NCBI GenBank assembly: GCA_033961575.1
Contig: CM066732.1
Span: forward strand, 54,642,501-54,706,500
Direction of reading: 5' to 3'
DNA length: 64,000 bases
From: Aselliscus stoliczkanus
Lineage: Eukaryota; Chordata; Mammalia; Chiroptera; Hipposideridae
This document shows positions 21,205-33,829 of the stretch, piece by piece. Below the pieces are notes generated by a model. That model did not search any database. It was not told the origin of the DNA and was given only the letters and a program-made list of their open reading frames with translations. The position numbers and the translations under genes were made by a program. Position 1 is the stretch's first letter, and the number at the start of each line of letters is the position of its first letter.

Positions 21205-21409
21205 TAGCCTCCTTGTTCTTTTTGTTTGTTTGTTTTTGTTTTTTTAATTTTTTTTTTTTAGCTGAGCCATCCTGCCACCTGTTGGCAGCTCAACGGCAAC
21301 TCAGCTCGGGCTGGGCCTCGAACCGCCGTTGCTCAGAGCTCAGCTCGCACTCTTGAGCGAGCTCTTAACCCACTGAGCCACTCGGCCGGCCCCTAGCCTC
21401 TTTGTTCTT
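21205..21409 (-). repeat. tRNA-derived SINE, 150-bp subfamily, with 16-bp target-site duplication
   Basis: Direct repeats TAGCCTCCTTGTTCTT (21205-21220) and TAGCCTCTTTGTTCTT (21394-21409), one mismatch in 16, flank the insertion. On the minus strand the head is GGGGCCGGCCGAGTGGCTC with AGTGGGTTAAGAGC (box A) and GGTTCGAGGCC (box B), then GCTGAGTTGCCGTTGAGC and CAACAGGTGGCAGG, ending in a long A-rich tail. The same subfamily recurs at 56061-56213. Confidence 0.95.
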
Positions 21410-22559
21410 GATCAACAAAGGTGCTCACAGGTGAAGTTCCCCAGAGGGAGACCTGCAGGGCAGTGAGAACTGTGTGAGAGGATCTTCTTTTTCTCCACTT
21501 ACCAGCTGAGGACAGGAAGCCACTGAGAGTTCGCCACAAACACGCAGCCGGAGGGGCCAAGCCGGCGGAGGGTCACACAGAGCGCATGTCCGGGTGTCTG
21601 CAGCCCTTGCAGACAGAGTTGTGGCTTCATGGGCCTCCAAGTGGCAAGATTCGTCCTGGGCTCATAAGTGAAGGGAATATGGGGCAGTGCCACTTCTGGG
21701 CCTTTGAGAGACTAGGGGACATGTGCTGTGTGTCCCCTTTGATGGCAGAATGCTACGGGAGGGGAGGGGTCACTGCGGTGCTGAGGGACGTCTTGGGGGA
21801 TTGCACTAAAGGGTCCCCAAGGACCGCCAGCTGCGTTCTAGGACGGCCCTCATCCCTGCGTGTGACATCCCCTCTAACACATTCTCAGCTTGGTTGTCGT
21901 GTCCCTCTCATTTTCTGGCTGGGACTCTTGCCCTGATGACACCATGAGGTTCTTAAGTCCCCTTTGGGCCCCGTGTATTCACGGCACTGCCAGTCTTATG
22001 ATGTCTAACGCACAGTGGGACAGTCTTTCCCGAGTTCCTTAGGGACCCCTGGACTTCTCTTAGGCGGAGATCTGTGGACAGCACCAGGGCCCGTGTGCGA
22101 GAAGCTTCCCCAGTGGGACTCAAAACAGCTCCGCCGTCCTCGCCTGATCCCGTCCACCCAAAAGGAGCCTGCACAAGGCCGATAAGTCATAATCTGGAGA
22201 GGTGATGACACTCGTCTCCGTGTCCATTGATTAATGAAAACAGGGCTAGTTGGACACTGAGTAGATGGTTATAAATGGTGCTGTCAGAGAAAAATAATTA
22301 TTGTATTAATAAGGAAACGGTTCCAAACCAGGCTCGAAAAAGAACTGACACCTTAGCGTCTCCGTGGGTTGGAGGTGGACTTGGGGGGCCTGTGGGCTGC
22401 CCCCTGGCCTCTCGAGGTCCCAGTGTCCTCCTCGCCGTGCACGCTCCGTGTGCACCTGGGGGAGCGCGTCCGTGAGCGCGGGGCCGCTTCGTGAGCCCGC
22501 TCCCACGCGGGCGGGCTCGGCCGGGGCTGTCTGCAGACATCCGGGACTGCTTCCCGCAG
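21410..22559. other. Gene-free intergenic stretch
   Basis: Ordinary mixed-to-GC-rich DNA with a CpG-richer patch at 22400-22560 (several GCGCG and CCGG motifs). No gene, RNA or clear repeat recognised. Confidence 0.6.
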
Positions 22560-23260
22560 GAAGAGGGAAAAGCGAGCATGTCTTATTGTACCTGAAACAC
22601 TCTATGATATGTACTAAATATTATGACTACTCGGGGCCCTGTAATAATTGATTCACCCACACAGCCATTTAGTCTGCGAGCTGTTCGTTTTACAAATTCC
22701 ACAATCTTTTAGAAATTCTTTCAGTGCGGAAGATTGCTGCCTGGCCTCGGATTCATTATGGTGATTGAATCCTCTTCAATAGAGAACGGTTTAGAGAGAG
22801 CACGTGCCCGTGTGTCTCACTCAGAGCGAAGGCACATAGGTTAAAAGCTTGTCTGGGTGGCATAATTCACCGCCGCTATGCCAAACAATCACGTCTTATT
22901 GTGACCTTCATAAGATACAAAAAGGCTACAGGATGGAGCTCAGCGTTTTTAAACCCACTCACAGACTTAGCTTCCCAACATCTGAAGCTTGGAGAATTCC
23001 TAATTAAATAACCAATTAATAATGTAGAATAGAAAAGCGATTTTTTTTTTCTGAAATGCAAAATCATAATTAATCAGAGTACAAAAAGCTGCCTGTCTTT
23101 ATATCAGAAAAATATAGACTAGGTATTTAAATACCCCACCACACCTGAACCCTGGCCATCCGTCATTGTTATGACTTAAAACATCTCAGACTAAATTAGG
23201 TTTTGTTTGTACAGAGCAGTGAAAGTCAGATGGCTTGAATGACAAAATTAGAACATGGTC
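22560..23260. promoter_or_regulatory. Candidate conserved non-coding element
   Basis: A 700-bp AT-rich island of unique sequence with multiple TAAT/ATTA cores (TAATAATTGATTC near 22643, TAATTAAATAACCAATTAATAA near 23000) and no transposon hallmarks, lodged in GC-rich DNA. Dense homeodomain-type cores and the gene-desert setting suggest a developmental enhancer. Untested. Confidence 0.4.
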
Positions 23261-23431
23261 AAATCACTGAGACAAAACCGCATAGAGGAGATACGCGGGC
23301 GAGGGCTCCAGGATGGGGCAGAGCCTCCAGCACTGACGGAAATAAAAACACGCCAACGCCTTCTTCCCATTTGCCTAACCAATTGGCGCAGGTATGAATG
23401 TCTGACCCCCGAGACATCCCAGGAAAAAAAT

Positions 23432-23574
23432 CTCCCTGCCCCCTTCTTTTTTTGATTTTGTTTTTGAGGGCAGTGTCACTGGCCCTCACATGTGGGTCCG
23501 AACCGGGGCGGCTGGCTTCCCAAGCCAGCGCTTAACCGCCGCGCCACTCGGCCGGCCCTCCCTGCCCCCTTCTT
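23432..23574 (-). repeat. short tRNA-derived SINE with perfect 17-bp target-site duplication
   Basis: CTCCCTGCCCCCTTCTT occurs exactly at 23432-23448 and 23558-23574. The 109-bp insertion between them reads on the minus strand GGCCGGCCGAGTGGCGCGG, GGTTAAGCGCTGG, CCCCGGTTCGGACCC, ACTGCCCTCAAAAAC and an A-rich tail. Identical direct repeats mark this as the youngest-looking insertion in the window. Confidence 0.97.
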
Positions 23575-26500
23575 GGTCGCCCCCAATGCCCGCAGGCCCC
23601 GGGGATGTGGCCCCTTCCTCCACCGTACTCAGGCCCCACCACCCCCGCCTGCCAATTATTGCCAGTCACGTCTGAGGTCCCCCCACTGCTCCGCGGGATG
23701 AGACTTTATAAGAAGAGCTCGTTTTGACCCTCATGTCACCTCCACACCTTACCGTGTGCCCATGCAGTGCCAGAACCCGGGAGCGCATTTTCTAGGGAAG
23801 GAGTGTGCGGAGACACCCACGTTGATGGACTGCGTGGGCGGACGGCCACCTTCAGAGCAGAAACAGGCTCTCTAGGTGCGGTGGCCCAGGACGCCCTTTG
23901 CTCACCTGCTGAAAGGTGCGAAACGAGTGGTCGCCCTGTTTTCTAGCCACGGGGACCATTCTCTTGCCTTCAGGCTTCCACTCAGCTGTTTCCTTCTCAT
24001 GGAGGTGCACGTCTGAAACCCACCTGATCTTCAGCAGATGGCCCAGTTGTCACCTTGAGGGCATCTTCCCACTCACCTGGTCAAAATAGTCCTCTCCTGT
24101 TTCTGGGCGCCCGCAGAGCTGCCCACCACCTCCCCCATCACCTGTTCCTGGGTGCCCTGCCCAGGCCTCCACCCGCCTGCATAGACCCTGGTCCACCTCG
24201 GGGATGGGGCTGAGCCCGATGGGGAGGGTGTGGTCAGGTGACCGGCAGGATGTGCCCACTCCACCTGCTGATGTCCATTTCAGTGGGACCCTCATCCCAG
24301 CCCCAGATGCCACCAGCCTGTCTCTGATGCTCTGTCCTAACCCATTGCCATAAATCTCCAATATATGATTTGCTGTTATCATAGCAGTAAATATTTTGAT
24401 GACAGTTTTACGGTGAGACTTTGTGCGATGTACTTTTATTGACAAAGCTGCGATGAATTAACATACATGAACACGATAAAAATGGCGGTCGAGGGCTGTC
24501 AGCGGGGCACGCGTTGATCCCTGTCCCTCTGAGGTTATTTGTGGGGCTCAGCATGCTGGTTCCAAGCTGGTGCTCCCCATGAGCACCCTGCACCTGCCGC
24601 CCCCCCCCCCCCCGCCCAGGATGCCTGACTTGGGGCTGAGGCAGGGGGGCTCTCACACACTCACTCCTTCCTTCCTGTCTTCAGTCCGTCAAGCCACCAG
24701 GTGATGACACAGGGGTATGTCCTGGGACACAGGGCCAGACCCAGGGCACCCCCGTCTGCTGGAGGGGGCAGACCTGGGAACCCCTGCCCCCATCACGCCA
24801 TCCCTGCAACAAGGGGTTGCCTCCTTGCCCACTGCCCCCATCCAAAACCAACCGTCTATGGAGGTGCACCAGCCCTGGTCTTGCCCTGCAAGCCTGCCAC
24901 CCAGCAAGGGCCCACCCACTGGCGTGGAAGCCCATGGTGTGGCACCAGCTTTGAGAAAAGCAAACGGTTTTATTGCGAGACCGTAGGCCAGGAGTCAGGA
25001 GCGGGGGCTCAGATCTGTCTCCCCATCCAGGGCTGGGCAGGGTTTCATGGCTTTCAGCACCGGGCAGTCCTGGACAGCGGACCTCTGCCCGGAAAGGGTC
25101 TGGGGGCTCGGGTTCCGTTCCAGCCGTGTGAGCCCGTGGTTCTGCGGGGAGGGCATTAAGGGCTCACAAGTGTTCCTCATGAACTTTGTGAGAAGGAGGG
25201 AGAAAAGCAGTCGGAGCCAGCTCTGTGATGAGAGCCTTCTGGGGTTGGGAGCCCCACGTCCTCCCAGGACTCCCCGCCTGTCCTTGTGAGAGTGGGCCCT
25301 CACTCAGTCCAAGTTTCTCGGTAAGATTTGAGGGTCCTAGGTGGGGGTTCCAAGCTTTGGTTCAGCCCGTCAGAGGGAGGCATTTGGAGGGAGCATCGCA
25401 GATTGGAGTGTCTTCAGGGCCAGCTTGAGGCCCTGCAGGGGGAGGGGGAGCCTTGCCTGCCTCTCCCCTCCTCTCAGTGTCTTAGTGCCTGGGCTTGCCA
25501 CGCTGAAGGGGGCTGGGGTGCCCATTTGTGTCCCCGGTGTCGTGCCGGAACAGCCGGCCTGGGCCTGCAGGTCTGAGGAAGGGGCCAGCCGGAGGGCAGG
25601 GACGAGCCTACTGTCCCCACCTCTGGGAGCGCCTCCAAGTGCCAGCCTTCTGTCCCTGGGGGGCTGCCTCTCACCACTGCCCCGTGGGAATCACTGGCTC
25701 GCCTTCCCCGACTCCGCCCCATGCCGCGAACTCCGTGGTTTCTGTGTCTGAGGACTGTGCCCCTCCAAGCTGACCCTGAGCTCCTGGGAGGGATGGGGGG
25801 GCATCTGCAGTCTCATCAGGAGAGAGGGATCTGAAGTGGCATTTGCATGGCAAATTGGGAGAGCGTCAGTTGTGCATTGCCAGGGAGGGGTGGAGCTAAA
25901 GTTGTGGGTGGGCTCAGCCCCCCCCAGCCCTTATGCCCCAGTCTGTGTCGCCAGCACCGGGGGCCACGCTGGCCCAGGGTGAGCTCACCAAGCCCCCTAG
26001 CAGCCCCCCGGGCCAGGCTTCCCTTGCAGCTCCAGTCAGTGGCCCCAATGTGGAGGGCAGCCGGGCCTTACCCATCCTGCACCTTCATCAAGGATCATGG
26101 ACCCTTGAGCTGGCCAGGAAAGCAGCGTTTGCCTTTAACGTGATGATTGCAGCCGCCTGGGGCTGCTCTGCCCAGCTCCTGCCTGGGTGGCATCTGCCCA
26201 CGTGGCACCTGCCCAGGGCAGCCGGCTGTGCTCCCGCCGCCCCCTGACGTCAGCCAAGGGGATGCTGCCACCTCCGCCACACGTTGCTCACAGAGTGTAG
26301 CAAAGGCAGGGGTCCAATTGCTGTGGGTGAGGAGAGAATGATTTGGTTTCTCCATCAGGTCTCAGCGCTGGAGGCCAGGCTCCTGAAGGGCAGTTTGTTG
26401 GCTGAGGGGCGGCGGCTCTTGCAAATTGGGGGTGGCCTGGGAGCCCGGGGGCTCTGGGGGCTCCCCTCAGCTTTGGCCCTGGGTGCCGAAAGCCCCGAGA

Positions 26501-28717
26501 ACAAGCCATCTGAAAATTAGGATTCTGTGTTGGCCTGCCAATCCCCTGAAGCACGCAGCCTTTCATTAAAGTCCGCCTGACATTTCTGTTACGCTCAGAA
26601 ATCCAAGGATGTGCCAAGTGCCTGCTATTTGGCATCACATCGCCGGGGAGGCCGCGGGCCACCAAGCCCAGTGTGCTGAACACCCCCCAGGAAGCGGGCG
26701 GCAGGCTGCTCAGGGCCCTGGCAAGACTGCCCAGAGCGGTGCTGGGCACAGTGGGCCATGGACCCATCTCTCTGGGGGGCAGGGGCTTCCGAGTGCGGGG
26801 CTAGGGGCGCTCAGGGGCGCCGAGAGGAAGCAGGCCGCACCGTCCATATCGGGCACTGACCCGGCGTCTCTGAGGGAGGGCCTGTCATTTGGCCAGTGTG
26901 CCAGGCGTAAATGTGCCCGAAAGGTCACCGAGACCACAGAAAGTGTCAAATAGAAATGCATTCAGCCCAAGAAGGCTGGGGCAAGCCTGTGGAGTTAAGT
27001 GATATGGCTACATCTCAGCTCTGAAGCCACATGTCCTGGGGTGGAGGGGGCAGACCACACCCCTGCATGTAAGGCCATGGCTGCCCTGGATAAACATGCG
27101 GTAGCAGGAGGTGTGTGTGGGACAAGGGCCACTTAGGGGCTGAGGAGGCCGGCCCGGACTTCCTGTGGGGTGGACTGGCTATTGCATTCTGGATTGAAGA
27201 AGGCGGTGGTTATTTGGGGTGGGGGGCCCAGATCTTGGAGGATGGGAGTCAGACCGGCTTTGGGACCTGTCATGGTTCCAGGAGTCTGGCTGCAAGTGAC
27301 GCAAAGCCAACTTTTGGCCTGCACCAAGCGGGGAATGTACTGATTCCTGTAACAGGTTGCCTACAGGCATGGCTACATCCAGGCTCTCAGCCAGGGAAAT
27401 CAAGGTTCTGCTTCTCCTGTTCTTACTTCTGCTTTCCTCTGAGTTGACTTCCTTCTCACCAGCAGCAGCTCCTAGTACCTTAGCAACCCAAGGCCAATTG
27501 CTCGCATGAAAGCCACATGTGCCTTTCCCTGACCCAATCACTGGCCAGGGTGATGTGATGCTCTGATTGGTTAATCCTGGGTCGTGTAACTGCCCAACCA
27601 CAGAGTGTGAGCTGTTACCTGAAGAAGAGTGATGAGGGTTGTCAGCCAGGGGGAGAGGGCTGCCCCAAGGCAGGTCCCACATTGGTCATGACCTTGAGTT
27701 TCCACACTTGTCCCGGGAAACACACTCTTTCTGGGTCCTCCAGCCTTGTGCAGTCCACCCTAGTGAGGCCATAATTATCACACACCTTTTGAGCTGGTTG
27801 AGGAGGGGAACCTAAATGAAGGAGCAGGTGGGGCCCAAGGGCACAAGTTGGTGACCCCAGGAAAACACTAATGGGAGCTGCGGGCCTGCAGTGGCTGACA
27901 GCAGTGGTCAGGACAGGCTTCCCGGAGGAGGCGAGGGCCAGGGCCCCAGCTGGGCCCTGACAGGTTGGCGGTTTGGCAGAGACTCCAGTTTTCACCTTCC
28001 CAACATTCCCTGTAGCACAAGCTGGAAACTGGCTGGGCTCAGACCTCTACCTGGAGCCCAGGTGCAGGCGTGTGGCTGCTATGGCAGCTTAGAGGCCCTG
28101 CAGCTCGGGGTTAGGTGACAGCCAGCTCCCCGAAGGAAGGGCGAGGGTGGGTGTTTACAGGGAGTTCCGCCCATAGTTAGAGCTGCTGTGCACTCACCCT
28201 GCGTGGCGCCAGCCACCGCCCTCACCACTTCATTCGCCAAGGGCCCAGATGTATGGTGATGCTTTATGTTTTAGAAGGGCAGCCTGCACAGTCCTGCCAC
28301 ATGTCTCTCCACGTCCTGCACACAGCAGCTTCGAGACCTCGGGTGGCTTAAAGAGCACGCCTCATGGGAGGGAGCAACCTCCCCGAGTCGCCTTCAGGAC
28401 ATAACCCTCTCACCAGGCCCTGGAAAGGGAGTAGCATGAGGTGTTAGTGTCCCAGAGTGAGACAGAAAGTGGAAATAGGATATGGGAGTATGTAGGGGGC
28501 AGTGATGGCAGCCTCACCCAGCAAACGGGTCCTGGAGGATATCGGAGGGAAGGCAGGCCACTGAGGCGAGGCCTGACCAGTGACACCTGGAACACTGGGG
28601 GACGCTACAGTCTTCATTCTGTAGCTCCCAGAGTGAGGCAGTGAAAAGATAAGGCAAGGCTATAAAAGAGGAGTCGGCCTGAGTTCATTGAATCTCCCCT
28701 TCCTCCATTCACCTCCG
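23575..28717. other. Gene-free, largely GC-rich stretch
   Basis: Contains a C-run (C14-type, about 24600-24615), a small AT-rich island at 24340-24560 and possible old interspersed repeat sequence at 27250-27620 that I cannot name. Open frames are short, overlapping on both strands and compositionally biased. Nothing suggests exons. 26530-26600 carries a short A/T-richer patch without a known motif. Confidence 0.6.
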
Positions 28718-30264
28718 CCCATCCATCCATGCATCCACCATCCATCCCTCCATCCCTCCAACCTCCATCCATCCACCATCTACCATGTACCATCTTTCAA
28801 CCATCCGCCATCCATCCATCTATCCACCTTCCATCCATCCACCATCCATCCATCCATCCATCCATCCATCCATCCATCCAACATCCATCCATCCACCTTC
28901 CACTCATCCATCCACCATCCATCCATCCATCCATCCATCCATCCATCCATCCACCTTCCATCCATCCACCATCCATCCATCCATCCATCCATCCATCAAT
29001 CATCCATCCATCCATCTTCCACTCATCCATCCACCATCCATCCAACATCCATCCAAGATCCGTCCTTCCACCTTCCATCCATCATCCATCCATCCATCCA
29101 TCCATCCATCCATCCATCCATCCATCCATCTTCCATCCATCCACCTTCCATCCATCTATCCACCATCCATCCATCCACCATCCATCCATCCATCCATCCA
29201 ACCACCTTCCATCCATCCACCTTCTATCCATCCACCCACCATCCACCTTCCATCCATCCACCTTCCATCCATCCATCCATCCACCTTCTATCCATCATCC
29301 ATCCATCCATCCATCCATCCATCTTCCATCCATCCACCTTCCATCCATCCATCCATCCATCCATCCATCCATCCATCCATCCATCCAACATGTATCCATC
29401 CATCCACCTTCCATCCATCCATCCATCCATCCAACATCCATCCATCCATCCACCATCCATCCATCCATCCATCCATCCATCATCCATCCATCCACCATCC
29501 ATCCACCCACCCACCATCCACCTTCCATCCATCCACCTTCCATCCATCCATCCATCCACCTTCTATCCATCATCCATCCATCCATCCATCCATCCATCCA
29601 TCCATCCATCCATCCATCCATCTTCCATCCATCCACCTTCCATCCATCCATCCATCCATCCATCCAACATCTATCCATCCATCCACCTTCCATCCATCCA
29701 TCCATCCATCCATCCAACATCCATCCATCCATCCACCATCCATCCATCCATCCATCCATCCATCATCCATCCATCCACCATCCATCCACCCACCCACCAT
29801 CCACCTTCCATCCATCCATCTTCCATCCATCCATCCATCCACCTTCTATCCATCATCCATCCATCCATCCATCCATCCATCCATCCATCCATCTTCCATC
29901 CATCCACCTTCCATCCATCCATCCATCCATCCATCCATCCATCCATCCATCCAACATCTATCCATCCATCCACCTTCCATCCATCCATCCATCCATCCAA
30001 CATCCATCCATCCATCCACCATCCATCCATCCATCCATCCATCCATCCATCCATCATCCATCCATCCACCATCCATCCACCCACCCACCATCCACCTTCC
30101 ATCCATCCACCTTCCATCCATCCATCCATCCACCTTCCATCCATCCATCCACCATCCACCTTCCTTACATCCATCCATCCATTTATCCTTCCATCCCTTC
30201 GTTCCTCTATTCATCCATTTCTGTATCCACCCACCCACCTATTCATTCTTTTTTCCATCCATAC
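28718..30264. repeat. 1.5-kb CCAT tetranucleotide array with higher-order units
   Basis: The region is (CCAT)n with regular interruptions (CACC, CTTC, AACATC, CTATCC). A block containing CCACCCACC followed by CACCTTCCATCCATCC and CTTCTATCCATCATCC recurs at about 29232, 29503, 29786 and 30077 (spacings about 271, 283 and 291 bases), so the tetranucleotide array is itself built of longer repeats. All three forward frames stay open because CATCCATCCATC encodes HPSI with no stop, and the reverse gives MDGW. The 543-, 525- and 522-codon frames are spurious. Confidence 0.97.
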
Positions 30265-30629
30265 ATACGCGTATGCATTCCGCATCCCCTCCTCTGAGAG
30301 CCTACACACTGGAGTGTGACTTTCAGAGGGTCTTGGTGTCAGCTGCAGAAGGACAGCCGTAAATGACTTTTCCTTTTGTTACTGCCTCCTAGCCAGGGGA
30401 ATAGACATGTTTGAGCCAAGGGGTTCACGGTGTGACAGGAAAGCCCCTCCATCTGCCCAGCTGCCTGGACAGAGTGGCTCTCACACCTCAGCTGGCTGAT
30501 GAGATGGGGGTCAGCTAGAAAGAAAGGACCCAAACCCCACTAGTCAGTTCCCACTTGTTACATTCTTTTGACTGTGCCCAGGTGTGTTTGTGCCTTGAGA
30601 CTGTGGACAACAGGAGGGCAGAGAACCAG
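30265..30629. other. Gene-free stretch after the CCAT array
   Basis: Unique sequence with no recognised repeat, exon or RNA. Confidence 0.5.
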
Positions 30630-30735
30630 TTCTCCACCTTCCTGTCTTTGACAGACATTTATTGGGTGCTTCCTCTGTGCCAGATCCTGGGGGCACAATG
30701 GTGGGCAAGTAAGACCCAGCCCTGTACTGGGGGCT
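30630..30735 (+). repeat. Ancient mammalian repeat fragment (MIR/L2-like)
   Basis: The run TTGACAGACATTTATTGGGTGC, CTCTGTGCCAGATCCTGGG and CACAATGGTGGGCAAGTAAGACCCAGCC follows the familiar MIR/L2-type landmark order (an ATTTATTGAGTGCCTACTGTGTGCCAGGCAC-like core). Assigned from memory at moderate confidence. Confidence 0.5.
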
Positions 30736-30879
30736 CCAGTTCAGGGGGGGGCAGAAGTGACGGTGATCCCCATGTCCAGTCCCGCCCCGCATCTGGCCTG
30801 GCTCAGTGGGGGGTGAATGAGCGTGGCTGAATGGTGCCAGGCCCCCAGAGGACAGAGTGGTCAGGCAGCCTCTGCTGGC

Positions 30880-31250
30880 CCATGTGCATTATGGTTCATT
30901 GTGGCCTTATTTGGAAACAGGGTCTTGGCAGATGGAACTGGTGAAGAGGAGGTCACACTAGACTAGGTGGGCTCTGATCCAATGTGACCAGTGTCCTTAT
31001 AAAGAGGGGAAATCTGGATGCAGGCAAGCCCGGAGAAGACAGCCGTCCGCACACAGGGACAGAGGCCTGGCGCAGGTCCTTCCTCGCAGCCCGGAGGGAC
31101 CCACCTGCCCCACCTTGGTTTCAGACTTCCAGCCTCCAGGACTGAAAGACAGTCGTGCCTGTGGTGCAAGCCACAGTCTGTGGTCCTTTGTGATGGCAGC
31201 CACGGGAAACTGGCGCCACTTGGGTTCTGGACTTGGAGCCCATAGCAGGT
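30880..31250 (+). mobile_element. MaLR-type (MLT1-like) LTR relic
   Basis: In plus sense: TTATTTGGAAACAGGGTCTTG, GCAGATGGAACTGGTGAAG, GAGGTCACACTAG, TGACCAGTGTCCTTATAAAGAG, then CTTGGTTTCAGACTTCCAGCC, TCCAGGACTGAAAGACAG. This order matches MaLR LTRs, and the parallel copy at 34715 shares the segment GTGTCCTTATAAAGAGGGG. The 5' terminus is truncated. It has no coding content. Confidence 0.65.
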
Positions 31251-31489
31251 GCTGTGGGCTGGAAGGGGAGGTTGTTCAGATGCTGGCTCCACCCGCAGGT
31301 GCTCCCCAAGGCTCCCTGGTGCTTCTTCCTGTCTGGGTATTAGCAGTACACGGGCCCTCTGGGATTTCCTGTGATGGCCCAGACTTTACTGGGCATCTCG
31401 GGTGGGAGTGGGCCTGGGCCTGACCCTAAATAAACATCAGTCTGATTGTCCTACCGCTTTGTAGCACACACCAAGTACTTCGCAATTCT

Positions 31490-31615
31490 GGGCTTTGCAC
31501 TTGCTGTCCCCTAGCCTGAGGTTCTTTCCTGGGCTGGTTATAGCACCGGCTTGGCCTAAACATTACCTCCTCCAAGAAGCCACCCCTGACTGCCCAAGTA
31601 AACCAGCCTGCCCTC
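31490..31615 (+). repeat. LINE-2 3'-end fragment
   Basis: GGGCTTTGCACTTGCTGTCCCC, GCCTGAGGTTCTTTCCTGG, ATTACCTCCTCCAAGAAGCC and CCCCTGACTGCCC match, in order, the conserved 3' region of L2. Plus orientation, degenerate. Confidence 0.6.
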
Positions 31616-33829
31616 TGGTTTCATCCAACAGCACGCGTGCTGGCTTGGTTTCACTGCGGGGTGTGGGTGTCAAGCATCGTGTCAGCTGCTGCGTCTTTAG
31701 TGTTCAGAATGGTGTAATGCATGTAACAAAACGCTCAGTACGTATTTGGGGATGGACAAATAGACCGATGAGTGGACGTATACTCTGGGGGGTTGGGGCT
31801 TCTCGGCAAGCTGCAGTCCTCAAGGCCTAGGTCAGGGCAGAGCGCCCTCCCAGGCCCAGGCCTGAGCCCACAGGGCCCAGCGGTCCTGGAGCCTCTGAGA
31901 GCACTTCTGTGAGAGCACTGCTCCATTCTCCCAGTCTGTCGTCTGGCTCTTCGGCTTCTCTGAAGGGCGGCCAGCTCTGGGAGGAGACAGGGAGGACTGT
32001 CCCCAACAGGTTTCAGAGGGCGCGGAGCACAGCCCCCGGCAGTGCCTCCACCTGCCTCTGGGAGTCTCTGGGGCTCGCCCTCTGAGTGGGGCTGCCGGCC
32101 CTGGGCTGCCCCGCGGCTGTGCCTGCAGCCTGTGTGCACAGAGGGGCTTGGGGAAGTGTTTGGCTCCAAGGACAGTAAGGTTTGTCCCTTGTCTGTGCCA
32201 CGGAGAAGCCCCTGCTGATGGCCCAGCACCTTGGCTCAGGCCTCAGGTCTCTGGGCTACTGGCCACCCAGCAGGGCGGCACCAGCCTTCTGTCAGCCACT
32301 GCTCACCCCACAGGTCAGGCGGGAGGGCGGAGGCTCACTGCCGGCTTTGGTCCCGCTGCCTGAGTGTCCCATGGGCGGGGCCCGCGTGGAGGACAGATGG
32401 TCAGAGGTGCTGCCCCAGGAGGGATTTGGGGAGCCCTGCAGCCTGCTCGGAAGGCAGCCCCCTGCCCCACCAGCTAAGGGGCCCCCCAGCTGGCCCCTGG
32501 AGCCGCAGGAAAAGCCAGCTCTGAGCCTTGTTTATTTCCGCAGCATTTTAACTGGTTGGGCAAGGAAGTGAGCCTTGTTAAAAGGGATTTAACTGTGGGT
32601 CACTGTGAGTTTGAGGGGCTTAGGGGGAAAGAATGAGACGGGCTTTCCCCTTCATCTTCCCCAGAGCTGGGCCCTCAATGCAGCGCAGCTGGAAGGAGCC
32701 GTGAACAGGGAAAGGCTTAAGTCCTGTATGGGAACCGGAGGGGTTTCTCAGAACTGAAGAAAGGCCTCCCCAAGCCGGGGGTGGGGCGACCGGGGCTTTC
32801 TTCATCAGCCCCGGAGGGGAGGGGCCTGTGACAGCATGGGTCCAGGGGCCCCTCCGTGCCCTCGGTGGCACCCCAGGAGGCGGGCATCCGTGAGAACAGG
32901 GTCAGGGTTGGGCCACCCAGATGGCTGACAGCACCTCTGGGTCTCTGAGCGAAATCTGTGCAGGGGGCGGGGCAGGTGCCCCATGGCCTGGGTCTGCTGC
33001 TCCTGCACTCAGCCCGTGTCCTTTGTGACTGAGCTGCGTCCATCAGCCCCGGTGTGGTCCTAGAGTGCTAGGGCCCCTGGCTGAGGGAGGAGGTGCCTTC
33101 TGGGTTCCCCACCCCAGGGAAGGCTGGGCTGGACCTGGTGGCCCCTCCCGCCCAGCAGTGTGTCCTGCCCACGTTGTCACTCAGCTGAGCTGCCAGGTTA
33201 TGGGCCCGAGTCCCAAGGTATCCTTTTGCCAGGGCGGGAGGGGTTCATGCAGTCGATGTTGCCTTGGCCTCCCTGGAAAGTTTTATTATTATGGGAAACA
33301 GCCAAAGTGGAGAGAGGGGGGGTCCATCATCTCCTGCAACCAGATAAAATAGAAACAACTAAATAAAGCACCCTTGCCGCTCAAGGGAAAAATTCTGCTT
33401 GTCAATTATGATTTATGAGCGATTGCCAAGTGGGGAGCTGGCCTGCCTGTCTCGAGGCCTGTCTCTGCCTCTCCGGCTCGGTGGGCGAAGCTGGGGGTAG
33501 TTCGTTTGGCTTTTCTGGGAGAAGGTGGGTCCTTGTGCAGACTGGCTATTAACCCCTTATTGCCTACATTCCAGCGCCGGCTGCTAGAGGGGACCTCGCG
33601 CCCCCAATTTGGCACCGAGGTAGGGAGGGCATATGGACGGCCGCCACTGCGAGGTGCCCACGCCAGGCCCTGGCTTCAGTCCCAGCATGAGCTTGGGATG
33701 GTGGCGAGTAAGCTCTCTATCCCTCTCTGCCCTATAAAGGCCCTGGCAGGGCTGGCCTCGCGTCTTCCTGGGCTCCCCGTGGACGGCCACCAATTTGTCC
33801 TCGCTTGCGACCGCTTGGGCCAGATGGTG
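31616..33829. other. Gene-free GC-rich stretch
   Basis: GC-rich DNA with overlapping biased open frames on both strands and no recognisable domain. A short AT-rich patch lies at 33280-33430. No RNA gene or strong repeat seen. Confidence 0.6.

Noticed and set aside
24600..24615. C-run as a possible assembly gap or regulatory element
   Set aside because: It is a plain homopolymer run in GC-rich DNA, often a sequencing-length artefact; no other evidence.
27250..27620. Possible ancient repeat with CACTGGCCAGGGTGATGTGATGC-like sequence
   Set aside because: The family could not be named and boundaries were unclear, so it is only mentioned as part of the gene-free stretch.
28688..30362. Three overlapping plus-strand frames of 522-543 codons and minus-strand frames rich in MDGW
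   Set aside because: They are the CCAT array read in every frame (HPSI forward, MDGW reverse). Period 4 with no stop yields open frames automatically.
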